Assembly (NCBI GenBank): GCA_958295665.1
Contig: OY282558.1
Coordinates: 30,339,045-30,403,044, forward strand
Reading direction: 5' to 3'
DNA: 64,000 nucleotides
Origin: Tipula vernalis
Lineage: Eukaryota > Arthropoda > Insecta > Diptera > Tipulidae
Below are positions 36,734 to 47,337 of the stretch, in pieces; positions within the stretch are counted from its first letter, which is position 1, and every line of letters starts with the position of its first letter. The position numbers and the translations under genes were made by a program. The notes beneath the pieces were generated by a model that saw only the letters and a program-made list of their open reading frames with translations, ran no database searches and was not told where the DNA came from.

Positions 36734-38145
36734 GCAATATGCCTTAACACTATATTTAGATAAACAACGCCCAATCGTGTAAAGTTTCTGCATGTCACCA
36801 CCGGGATTCGAATCATTGGCAGTACCACAGAAGGAGGCGACGACTTAAGATATAACTTTAAATTATCATTTAGGAATCATGTAGGTAGGAACTGTAGGAC
36901 TTTAAAGTGGGATTGTTCTTGTTAGGTTTCTGATGGCAAGTGAGAGTACATGGCTATTTATGAAAGTTTTAGATGCGGGTTATGTTTTGTGGAAGAAGTT
37001 AGAGAAAGTTGGTCTCAATATTTGATATTATTCATAACTGGAATTTTACTGATGAAGCCAAATAATAAATAACAGAGATGTGTCAACTCAATTTTAATGT
37101 GATCTGACATTATTTTTTAAAATGTGTGTTATTTATTTTTGTATGAAAGTGAAATTTTACGCAAAGTGCAAATAATCTACAATTCTTAAAAATAAATTAA
37201 CAGACAAGATTTCACTTTTTGCAAATGTACACAAGATACGTAAACTACATAATTAATAATCAAAAAGATTGTTCATTTCAGTATCTTATCTCTCTAATAT
37301 GCAGTTGAAAAGTATAAGTGAAAGGTGGAAATTAATGTTTGTACACCCAAACGGCTGTTATTAAGAATCCGGTTCATTGGCATTTTTTATAAACATTTAT
37401 TGTAAAAAATTGTCAAAATTGTTTCTTTTGATTGTTTAGCATTGCATAATTTATAATAAAAAACATTATGCTACTTTTTCTATTTACCGGATCTCTAAAC
37501 GTTATTTATTTGAACGACAATCGAAAGTGTGATGTAATTTGTCAACATAAGCTTAACACAGGTTACTGTTTTTATGAGTGGTAGGTTGCGTCGTTTAGAT
37601 AAATTTTAAGGCCCACGCAATCAGTAACCCATTTACGAATTTTAACACCAAAACATATGTCTCATGTATCCACGGTAAAAGCAAAAGAGGTAAAGTAAGA
37701 CATAAAAACCAATAACCAATAGTAGTAATATTCCAAAGTAAAAAGTAAGTCAAATGAAAATAAGATTCGTTGCTATATAATGCAAGATGATGAATAACAA
37801 AAATGGTATTAACGGTTTTTTTTTATTTTCTAATTTTTGTGTTTTAGTTTTATCCATTGGTTTATTTACGCGTATATTTTTTGTTGTTGTGCTGGATTAT
37901 TACATCAGCAGTTGATTTACCTTAATATTATTACACCAAAGCGTTTATTTTATTTAAATGAAAGTGAAATTTATTTATTTATTTCATTTTTTTGTAGTTT
38001 TACTTAACTTATTTGTTGTGTTACGAAAAGAAAGTGAGACGCATTCTTAGAAATAAGTTTGTAAAGAGCGGCGTGCGCGTTTCGTCAATGTTTATTATTT
38101 AAATTAGCCAATTTAACTAATTTATTTTATTTTATTTATTTCCAG

Positions 38146-39747
38146 ATCACTTTACTAATAATCGTATTAAACGTGATAGATTTGATTAGTGGATACGGAT
38201 ACGATTCTGCATCATCATGTGACCCAAAAACGAGATCCAGAAAAGCACGTGCCCGTATCATTTCGTCAATTCCTTGCGATATATCACAACAAGGTTATTG
38301 TAATCTGCCCGGAAATTTATATCCATGGCATGCTGTTCGTAGATTTGTCACCGAAAATCAAGGTTTAATGAAACGTATGTATGGAGATATGAGACATATT
38401 TCCGTGTTGAAAAATGAAATCGATGGCAATGGAATAGATATTGATGATATTGAGTTGGCTGCCAATCGCTATTCAAAGAAAGGACAAAAGAAAAGTAAAT
38501 ATTTACGCGGAGAATTTCCAATGAATCGGAACAATGAGGTGATTTCTGAACCTCATTTTCGACCAACAACAACAAGCACATCGACAACGACTACAAAGCC
38601 AACTACCCATCCAACTAACGGCAAAATTGCTTCAACATTAATACCATTGGTCTCAACAGAAGATTATGAGGTGACCACCTTAACAATTTCATCAACAATT
38701 CCATCACCCACAACAAAAAGTGAACCATTTTTGCCAATGGATAATAAAATACCAGTATTTCAGATCAAAGAAGATTTAATTCCAATGGATGATTTAGTAA
38801 ACGCAAGCATAGAAACAAACAGTGTTTTCTTAAATTTCACCAATAAATTAAATAATGGTAATATAAAAGTAGTTCAGGCTCCAAATTTAGCAGCAGCCCG
38901 AAATAAATCAGTTGAAACTCCACAAACCGAACCAATTTCGACAACCCTTAAAAAAATTCCATCAGTTCTAATTTCACAGGCCTTTGACATAACTAGTTTA
39001 ACAACCGATCGCGATTATGACCTTGAGATCACGACACCGATAACAACAATTTCTGAGACAGATGATGTTTCGATTGAAGATGAATTAATTGCTGAGGAGT
39101 CGCACAAGTATGAGAAATTTGTTCAGAAAGAGGACTATTTAGGGGAAAAATTTAAAGATGAATTTTATCCAGATGAAGAATTAAAATCTAATTTTCCAAG
39201 ACCAAGTGGTCCATCTAATGGACACATGGAAGGCCAATTATTCCAGGATGTTGTGCAAAAAGATACAGCCCCAATAATGGTAAAAGGTAAAGGTATTAAT
39301 GCATGTCCGGTCAAAGAAGAGGTGGTGGCCCCGTTTTGGGCAAACAACACAAGGGGTGAGGTATTGGCCCTATTAAATTTATATCCATTTGAGCAATACG
39401 TTCACTGGGAAAAATGTACGCACGAAGATAAACAAATGTACTGTCGAGACGGCTGTCGATGTGAACAACAATTTAGTTTGCATCGACTTCTCGCTTACGA
39501 TCCCAATAACGATTGCCGTGGAATATTTTCCGATTGGTTTAGATTTCCATCTTGTTGTGTTTGCAAATGTTACAATATACCAGGAATGGAATTTCGTGGC
39601 ACATCAAGAAGTCCACGATCAGTTGAACCACCACGACATCCAGCCGATGTTGCACAAGAAGAATTACGGAACGCAATTTATAGTCATGCAACAGAAGATT
39701 GGTATCGACATCGAAATCCTGACGATAAGGAACTAATGGACGAATAA
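38146..39747 (+). CDS. spz4: Spätzle-family cystine-knot ligand, probably Spätzle 4 (main exon)
   Basis: One exon of 534 codons including the stop, after acceptor TTATTTCCAG. With the predicted 10-residue first exon it makes 543 residues. It opens with a hydrophobic signal core (ITLLIIVLNVIDLISG). The N-terminal domain holds CDISQQGYCNLPGNLYPWHA and RRFVTENQGLMKRMYGDMRH. A Thr/Pro-rich linker follows from about residue 140 (PTTTSTSTTTTKPTTHPT). The C-terminal knot (~395-481) reads ACPVKEEVVAPFWANNTRGE, then LALLNLYPFEQYVHWEKC, YCRDGCRCEQQ and WFRFPSCCVCKCY, with ten cysteines. The knot and the YPWHAV motif fit the Spz3/Spz4 branch and, from memory, Spz4 best; a 543-residue length also suits. 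Spätzle proteins are secreted, proteolytically activated dimers that bind Toll receptors. No clear protease activation site is visible just before the knot. The stop overlaps an AATAAA (39743-39748). Confidence 0.88.
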   Translation: MTLLIIVLNVIDLISGYGYDSASSCDPKTRSRKARARIISSIPCDISQQGYCNLPGNLYPWHAVRRFVTENQGLMKRMYGDMRHISVLKNEIDGNGIDIDDIELAANRYSKKGQKKSKYLRGEFPMNRNNEVISEPHFRPTTTSTSTTTTKPTTHPTNGKIASTLIPLVSTEDYEVTTLTISSTIPSPTTKSEPFLPMDNKIPVFQIKEDLIPMDDLVNASIETNSVFLNFTNKLNNGNIKVVQAPNLAAARNKSVETPQTEPISTTLKKIPSVLISQAFDITSLTTDRDYDLEITTPITTISETDDVSIEDELIAEESHKYEKFVQKEDYLGEKFKDEFYPDEELKSNFPRPSGPSNGHMEGQLFQDVVQKDTAPIMVKGKGINACPVKEEVVAPFWANNTRGEVLALLNLYPFEQYVHWEKCTHEDKQMYCRDGCRCEQQFSLHRLLAYDPNNDCRGIFSDWFRFPSCCVCKCYNIPGMEFRGTSRSPRSVEPPRHPADVAQEELRNAIYSHATEDWYRHRNPDDKELMDE

Positions 39748-40455
39748 AGTTGTTATACATACATAAATATGTTTTCTTAGCCCACCCTGTTATATAAATT
39801 TATGTTAAATTTAGATTTTATTTTTATGGTTAAATATTTTATTAATTTTATATTTGAGTTTATTATGCTTAAGAAATTTTATAGAATTTTTCACATTAGA
39901 CTTTGTATAGGTTTTGTATAATTTAATTTAATGACTTTAAAAATTAATAAGACTAGTCATTTTTATAAAAATAAAATAATTATTGTTTTATACATATTAA
40001 ATATAAAATTCTTCTAATTGAAAGTAAACTGGACAAGGTAAATATGGTGTTAACTTAAAATACCTGCTTAAAGCGGAAATGTAGCGTGTTAACAGCTTGA
40101 GCCACTTGAATTTTGATAAGAATTAAAAGAAAGCAAACATACCTTAATTGAGCAGAATATCTTTGAATAATGTAAACGAAAAGTTAATCGTGCGATTTAG
40201 AAAACCTTATTTTGGGAATATTTCATTAGAAACCAAAAATAATTTTGTGTAATAAATACACATTTGTACATATTTTGATCCCAATTGTATTGTAAAACGA
40301 GAAGTCGGTCGCAATTCAACGCTACCAACTGATACAAATAAAACTAATTCTTTTGACATTTATTGGAAACGTCACTTTTAACCAAATAAACAAAATTTTG
40401 TGAAAAGTATTTTTTTATTTTATTCAAACACATCTAATTGTTAAACTGATTATTT
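39748..40455. other. intergenic region between spz4 and COG8
   Basis: This 708-base AT-rich gap holds spz4 3' UTR (further AATAAA-type signals near 39970) and the COG8 promoter. No named element is visible. Confidence 0.5.
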
Positions 40456-42223
40456 ATGAATATGGAATATGAAAATGAGCGCGTTCTAAAATTAATATTC
40501 CCTGATGGTGTTCCAGGTAATGATTATAATTGTTTGTAGACAAAATTTTTGAGGTTAATTTATATTATTCTGTGTTTTAGAAAATTTACAGGAAAATGCT
40601 GAATTTCTAGAATATCTTTATAAATTAGGCACAATGAAAATAGACCAAATCAAAAAAGATCAAATACGATTGAATGATGAGCATAAATCAATCGTCGAAC
40701 ATACCCAAGATTTAGCGATTACGAATTACAAAACATTTATTCAAACGTCCGAGTGTTCTCGCGAAATTTATCAAGAGTTCTTAGCCACTGAAAAGAAACT
40801 AGATTCAGTGATTGAAAATTTGCCAAACTTTACAAAAAAATGCGAACATTTTATGAAAACAGCTAACGAAATCAATCAATCGAGGCGCCTTAATTCAGTG
40901 ACATTAAAGCGCAATGCTCAGTTACTCGAGATATTAGAAATGCCACAGCTGATGGAGACGTGTATAAGGGAAGGCCAGTATGAAGAGGCACTAGAATTAG
41001 CGGGTTATGTGCAACGAATGGGTGTTAAACATGCCAATATACCGATTATACAGAGTATCGTCAAGTCAATTGAAGATTCATGGTATACAATGTTAACCCA
41101 ATTATTGGCCCAGTTGAAAACTGATTTGCAACTTCCTAAATGTTTACAAGTTGTTGGATATTTACGAAGAATGCAGGCATTTTCCACGTCCGAGTTAAAA
41201 TTAAAGTTTTTGCAGGCTAGGGATAGCTGGCTAAAGAAAATTTTATCAAACATTCCGGATGAGGATCCCCAGCAGCATTTGATCAAAACCATTGAATTAA
41301 CCCGTATAAATTTGTTCAATATTATAACCCAGTATAAAGCAATCTTCTCAGATGAGGAGGTTGCAATTGAACGATCCAAGATCGAAAATGATGCAAATAA
41401 AATATTTTTCAGTTGGTTGCATGAAAAAATCGAAGATTTTTTGAACATCCTCGAAGATGATCTAACTCGTGGCGTATCATCCCTTGATACAGTTCTTGGC
41501 CAATGTATGTACTTTGGATTGTCTTTTAGTCGAGTCGGAGCCGATTTCCGTGGACTTATGGCTCCAATTTTTATCAAAGTAATAACACAAAATTTTAGCA
41601 CTTCAATCGTCAAAGTCACCAAACAATTTGAAAATGATATGGATGAATTCACTCTGATAAATAAATTTGCTTCCGGATTGGCTCGTAGTAAGAGCATTTT
41701 GGGGCAAAATGATGAAAATTCACCACCCGATACCTTACTCGATTTTCAACCGCTCGCAGTATATTGCAACGGAGTTTTAACAATCTTCAACGAGCTGAGA
41801 TTATGTGCTCCAATCGCAATAGCCGATTCAGTAACAAACTTTATCCACAATTCATTGGAGTCCGTAAGTCGATCGATCTTATCATTCTATCGGCAAGAAC
41901 ATCAAGCTTTTTCACAAAATGAGAGGCAAAATTTTATTAAACTGTGCTCCTGTTTCGCCTACGATTTAGTACCATTTATTCAGAATGTTATTCATATAAT
42001 ATTTCCGATAGGGACTCTGGCATCCCATCTAGGAATTAGTAATATAACGCTTCACAAGGAGGGTATTACATTTTTGAATACCAAAACGATTTTAGAGCCT
42101 ATTCAACATTTATTGCCGGTGCAAATGGAGACAATCATAATGGCTAATCCGGTGATAGATAAGGAGAAGATGCTTCAAGAAGTAGTGCAATCGGCTGTTG
42201 TTAAAGAAGATACCGTGAAATAG
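40456..42223 (+). CDS. Cog8: Conserved oligomeric Golgi complex subunit 8, complete, 2 exons
   Basis: Exon 1 40456-40516 (MNMEYENERVLKLIFPDGVP) joins exon 2 40581-42223 in phase 1 across a 64-base intron, giving 567 residues. The sequence follows COG8/Dor1 throughout: DLAITNYKTFIQTSECSREI, NSVTLKRNAQLLEILEMPQL, YEEALELAGYVQRMG, KCLQVVGYLRRMQAFSTSEL, KFLQARDSWLKKIL, TQYKAIFSDEE and LGQCMYFGLSFSRVGADFRG, the last being the best-conserved block of the family. Human COG8 is about 612 residues, so the length is normal. The N-terminal ~130 residues are helical and would join the CATCHR-type bundle. COG8 belongs to lobe B of the COG complex, the vesicle tether for retrograde intra-Golgi traffic and hence for glycosylation enzyme sorting. 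A second in-frame Met two codons downstream (40462) could also start. AATAAA at 42297-42302, 74 bases after the stop. Confidence 0.96.
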
Positions 42224-43679
42224 GAGTTATTTTTGCCGAATATTTAAATAATTTAATTCTACATAATTTGTTATACATTTATAATATAAGTAATTAAATA
42301 AAAACACTGTTAAATTAAACCCATTATATAAATGTTTGATAAATGCTAAGACTCCGAATTATCCTGAATGTATAATGCCACCATATAAATTTCAATTTGC
42401 CCACATTTCGGCGATTTATATCATTTAATTTCCGTTTATTTCACCTTGGTGTTCATTTACCTAGTCTGAATGAGATGGATATGGTTTGAATCTAACCCAT
42501 TGTTATCGTGGCACGTAATACGATTTCACAAACCGTGCATAGAACACGTTTTTCTTATAGATTAATAGTATAAGAAAGAATGGAGGACGTGGAGGTATAC
42601 GGGTTACTCCGAAAGAAATTTTTTTGCAACAATGCAGCATGCATTAGGTTTTGCACCTAATGAAAGCACTTCATTTAATTTAGTTTCTAAATTGTTGTAA
42701 ATGTATAAATATGTAAATAAAAGCTTACACTTTCTTATAAAAAAATTAACAGGTTCAGTGTACCACCGGTATACCACACTATATAATCCAACAAGCGGCA
42801 AGTGGAAACCCGTGTACCACGCAGAAAAATACAGTCACCGAAAAGTATACCGGTGATATACTGATTGTTAGTAGTATTATAAAGAGTGGAATACCAGTGG
42901 TACCCACCTGGTGCACTGGCAACTGGAAGTGTTTTCATCGTGGTATACTGGTGGTACAACGGCAGGGAACCTGTTAAAAATGTTTGAGATTTAACGGGGT
43001 GTTTTGAAATGAAAAAAATAAATCTTTTCATGAAATTCTGTAGGGTCATTTACAGATCGTTTACCTACTTCAAAAAGGGCGAATGTCGGCCGTTACGAAA
43101 GGTAGAAATTCGTCCCAGGGATAGGTACACTTGCAGCTAAATCATAGCTAAAACTACTTTTATTGTTGCAAAAGATAAATTAAATTCCTTGTACATAATT
43201 AGTGTTCTTCAACGTTTTGCTGTGTTTGGATGAAGTTCTTTATTCGCACTGCTTAGCCCCAACCTTCGGGTTATGTTACTCTTGACAAACCTTTAAAGCA
43301 GAATTTTCTTTCAACAATTAAAACGAACTATATTTTTTCAAATTTAATTAATAATTATATTTGCTTTATAATTAAAGATATATGCTTCAAAAAACTTTTT
43401 ACAATTATTACAAAAAAAAAAAAAAAAAAATTCAAATAAATAAAAATAATTTAATTACCTACTTATAAATTTATTAAGATTTTAATTAGAAATTTATAAA
43501 TAGTATTTTAATTTTATTAATTAATTATCACAGAAATTAATTAGTATTTTATTTCTGATTTTTGATGCCATTTTGAAAAAAGAAAACGAAAAAAACGAAA
43601 ACATAAAATGGAGGACAATAACCGACTAGGAGTTTAATAGGAACATTTAGACGTCGTTTTATTTGTGCATCAAAAAAAT
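42224..43679. other. convergent intergenic region COG8 / spalt-family gene
   Basis: Both neighbouring genes end toward this 1.45-kb gap, so it holds two 3' UTRs. It carries the TTAA-flanked element (42750-42973) and a ~19-base poly(A) run near 43412. No gene. Confidence 0.5.
42750..42973. mobile_element. TTAA-flanked MITE-like element
   Basis: The 224-base segment is bounded by TTAA on both sides (42746-42749 and 42974-42977). Its ends are inverted: CAGGTTC on the left, GAACCTG on the right. Just inside, GTACCACCGGTATACCAC on the left pairs with the reverse complement of GTGGTATACTGGTGGTAC on the right (17 of 18). The middle is full of related ACC(A/G)GT(A/G)TACC-like words. TTAA duplication is characteristic of piggyBac-type insertion. 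The terminal CAGG differs from the usual CCC start, so the superfamily is an inference. No coding capacity. Confidence 0.62.
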
Positions 43680-46600
43680 TTATGCCTTTAGGATTTCGTT
43701 TTGTGACGGAGGTTTTATGTTAATGATATCTAGCGATTTTGACTTTTTCTCCTCGTTTGATCCTCGCTTTATTGGTGGTGACATAGAAGGATCGCGTGAT
43801 GATGACCGTGCTGCTGGCTGATTATGATTTATTTCATTTAGCCTTGGAAAATTACTTAATCCTAAATATCCTTTAAATTTGTTTAGCTGTATGCTCTGAA
43901 GATCATTCGAATAATTCGATAAGGTCATCTAAACATAATTGAAAAAATAATGATTTCCAATATATTTAAGGTATCTTATAATCACTTATACCTTCTGATG
44001 GATTTCATTCATAAAATGTGGTTGAAGATAGGGATAAAATAATTCAGGTCGCTGTTGTAGAAACGCTGCATCTTGAGGGCTTAAGTGTAACGGATGCTTC
44101 AGCGGAAGTTCTAGTGACATTCGACGACCTCGTCGTGATGCTCCGTTGGTCCACATATGCGTTCCCATATGGACCTAGAAATAAAAAAATAAATATTCTT
44201 TATCAGTAAACCATTTTAAAACTACATATATGATAAATGCCATCCGTTGATTTTAGGATTCATTATATTTTCCTCTTTTTACCTTTAAATTCCCTTTGGT
44301 TGTAAACGCTTTTTGGCAAACGTTACATTTGAACGGTTTATCACCGGTATGCGTACGATTATGAATATGTAATGCTGATGTGGAACTAAAATTTTTACGA
44401 CATATAAAACAATAGTGTTTAGTGTTGATTGGAGAAGATGAAGATGTTCTTGGTGACTGTGATTCCGTTTTATTAGCTGGTGGTGGTGTTCCTTTGTCAA
44501 GTGGTTTAGAATCACCATCACAATCAGTACGAATATTGTTAGTCGCATGTACTACATTGTCACTAGGTTTTGTATCTGCCGAACCATGTTTGTTATTTTT
44601 AATAGCTGGTAGTGTAGTAGCGGTTTGATGAGGTGCAGACATATCAGAGTTTGTTAATTTTACTGCAAAAGCAAGGAAAAGGACATTTTGTTTTGGTTAA
44701 TTTTGAATGTGCAATTTTTGGATAATACGGGTTAATGCATTTATATATGTCATATTAGTGATAAAGCAATAATTTTCTACAATTTATTGTTTATAGATAT
44801 TCACCATTATAACTTAAACCACTGAGGAAAAATTCCTGCTATGGTGCCATCATTTGGTGTGTATAATCTTGGCGGATCCAGAGGGAGGAGTATTTTGTAA
44901 AATGGCCCCTGTCTCGAAAGTCTCAAAAGCGTGCGAATACTCAGTCTTATCATCAAACATTTACGTTCAACGATATAATCACAACAATGATAAACATTCA
45001 ACAATTTTTGGTGAAAAATTTGTCAATAAAATCAGTTCGGCAAAATATCCACATTTTTTTTGTCAAGCTCTTATTTTTCGACAAATTTGTGAACATTACG
45101 GTTTGTATTTTTATTCTAAATCTGTCCTATATCCAATGCATTTTAGAATTTTTCTAAACAAAAAACAAAAAACTTTTAACCAAAAGCGCCCTGTATCCAT
45201 TTTTGACTTTTTCGGGAAAAATGTATTTTCCGATTTTCACAGAAAGAAAATTTAATTTCTTTCTTGTAAAATATTCAGAAATGTTAGAAGTTAAAACTTT
45301 AAACCGAAGTTAACAAAACATAAAAATTTGATTTAAATGGTGAACAAATTTTAGTCCTAAGTTTAAAATTTCCTAATATCGAATCGCTCTTATATATCTC
45401 ACCGGTGTCCACATTTGTTTGCACCCGTCAGTATATCCTACAGAGGCATTACGAGGTATGGACTTTATGATGTTTCTTAAAATGTTTTAACCATGTCTGT
45501 TACTTGGACCAGTTGCTTATCCAAATTCAATAAGTCTAGGATTTTATTGTGTCTTGATCTAATGGTTTTGGTTTGAGCGTTATTTGTAGGGTTATACTCG
45601 TAGCTCTTGAACCAGCTGTCTTCCTCAGCAGGTCTTCATTGCTGCTGTTGCGCTTACAAAGATTAATCTTTGGATCTTGTGCATTTTTGAGCGATCACCA
45701 GATTTTTCTGCCTCTGTAATTTGGTTATTGAAGCGTGCAATTAAGCAATAAATTAATATTAGCTTAACTTTTAACTTCTATATTTTCAAAAGATTTTTTT
45801 GTATTAACAAGCTACGCATAATTTGTATTCCTTCTCATTTTATAAATAAAAGATTTGCAAGATCACGTTGTCGGATTTGCCTTAACTCTTTTTTTGTCCT
45901 TGAGTTATTTCAAGTGGAAAAGTGCCAAAAACAGGCGTTTAGACACTTTTAGGTTAGAATATCTCATAACCTGACGTGATAGGGTAGTTCTGTGTCCAGA
46001 TTCGGATTCAGCGCAAAAAATTATTTCGGATACGACTGTTCATCAAGCAAAAAAAATCCGTGAATGCCTTTGTAATCATTATTAAAGGAACGAATATCAA
46101 TAAAGGGAATTGGGTATGTATTATAGCCTGTAGTGAGTAAACCGTATTTGGAACAAAGCATAACAGTAAAAACAAGTTCCGGCAGACAACAATTACTATA
46201 CAAAACTCTGCTAGACCGGACCAAGAAACCTAGCAAGTGTCACAATCATTATTGTTGGAAACTATGAACTCTACTGTAACTGCTAAAAAAAAATGTCCTC
46301 TAAAAGCGTTGAAATTTGAGCACCAACTGAAACTGTCACAAGATTTGGACATAATAAAATACTGAATTTGAACCGAAGTGAATCAGATGCAGCGGATGAT
46401 TTTTGGAATACCTTGGTATAAGCAAAAAGTCATATTGAAGTAAAAATCGGTCTCTTAGTACCCAGCCTAACGGACAATTTTCCGGTATTCCGGTAAGCCA
46501 GTCCAACTACAAAGCAGCCTACATTCGTGATTGCAACTTTGTAATGTAACTGTTCACATAAACCAGAAATTCCCAGTAAATGCTTAGACAAAGTTGTTAA

Positions 46601-47337
46601 TGATTCCAGATCAGATCGAAGCCACAAAGGAAATTCTGATGGGGGAACCTTTGGATATTTGGGTTGTTGGGAATTGAGGAGAGTCCGATTACTAAAATAA
46701 AACCGTAATTAGTAAAATAAATAAAATTTCAGTTTTCAGTTTAGTTCGATGTATTCTATTAAATTAACATTCGATGTTTTGGGCTTATAATAAGTTTTAT
46801 TTTGAATTCAAGTAAAATTGTTTTTGTCTTTGATTTGGCATTATTAAATCTTAACTGAAGATTTAAGTATATGAGTGCGAATCTTAATTCAAAGCATAAA
46901 ATTCTACCATAATTTACAAATTTGTTAAAGAAGAAATTTAATTAAAAGTAAATCATATACATACTTGTAGCACGTTTTGACAGAGGTTCATCATCTTCAT
47001 CCGAATAGTCATCATCAGACATCTGACAAATCTCCGGTTCTACTTTAATCCGAACTGGTTCAGTATCGTCCACCAAATTCTCTTCATCTTTTGTATTTTG
47101 TACCATTTGTTGTTGCTCTACTATGATATGCTTTGGTATCGAACTTTCCTCGTTATCACTTACATCTCGATCCATGTTTTCCATTTTAATCTCCGTACGA
47201 TTTGTGATGGTTGTGGTGGTGGCGGTATTATGGTTAAGTGTAAAATCACTTGAATTTGAATTACTATTAACACTATTAAACATATGCTGCGGGATGTCAC
47301 GAATTTTATGTGTCAACATGTGTTGCTTCATATTTCC
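43680..47337 (-). CDS. sal: Spalt-family C2H2 zinc-finger transcription factor, last four exons (5' part missing)
   Basis: Reading leftward, exons are 47337-46965, 44662-44283, 44174-43992 and 43928-43680, all GT-AG with phases that join. The first begins inside a finger ([20 protein letters not shown]), whose two cysteines must lie in an earlier exon. It continues with an acidic, Ser/Asp-rich stretch ([20 protein letters not shown]). The second encodes the signature pair [20 protein letters not shown] and [17 protein letters not shown]. The second finger is finished by the third exon ([20 protein letters not shown]). Paired fingers with FTTKGNL and the HMGTHMW-RRGRR-S ending are diagnostic of Spalt/SALL C-terminal fingers. 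The last exon ends SQNEILKA. These nuclear repressors pattern appendages, sensory organs and trachea. I cannot tell spalt major from spalt-related. No exon with the missing upstream fingers is visible between 47338 and 64000. Confidence 0.92.
44663..46964 (-). other. large intron within the spalt-family gene
   Basis: This 2.3-kb intron contains a 133-codon plus-strand open frame (44854-45255) without a recognisable domain, and from about 45400 to 46700 a less AT-rich stretch with many broken frames that looks like old transposon sequence. I could not assign a family. Confidence 0.45.

Larger units (their letters stand above)
28817..38145 (+). other. 9.3-kb first intron of the spätzle-family gene (predicted)
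   Basis: Its limits are the predicted donor at 28817 and the acceptor TTATTTCCAG ending at 38145. It contains a GTCTG tandem repeat (29683-29706), a gag-like remnant, a decayed BEL/Pao element (31760-35350, minus) and a ~390-base foldback (36345-36733). The parts 28830-31540 and 36850-38100 are AT-rich with nothing recognisable. Regulatory elements are to be expected in a developmental ligand gene, but I cannot point to any. Confidence 0.5.

Noticed and set aside
41005..41697. 230-codon open frame antisense to COG8
   Set aside because: It lies entirely within the second COG8 exon. Its sequence is the complement of well-conserved COG8 codons and has no family resemblance.
44854..45255. 133-codon plus-strand frame in a spalt intron
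   Set aside because: No recognisable domain, no start context or splice partners, and it lies in an intron of a gene on the other strand. It may be old transposon sequence.
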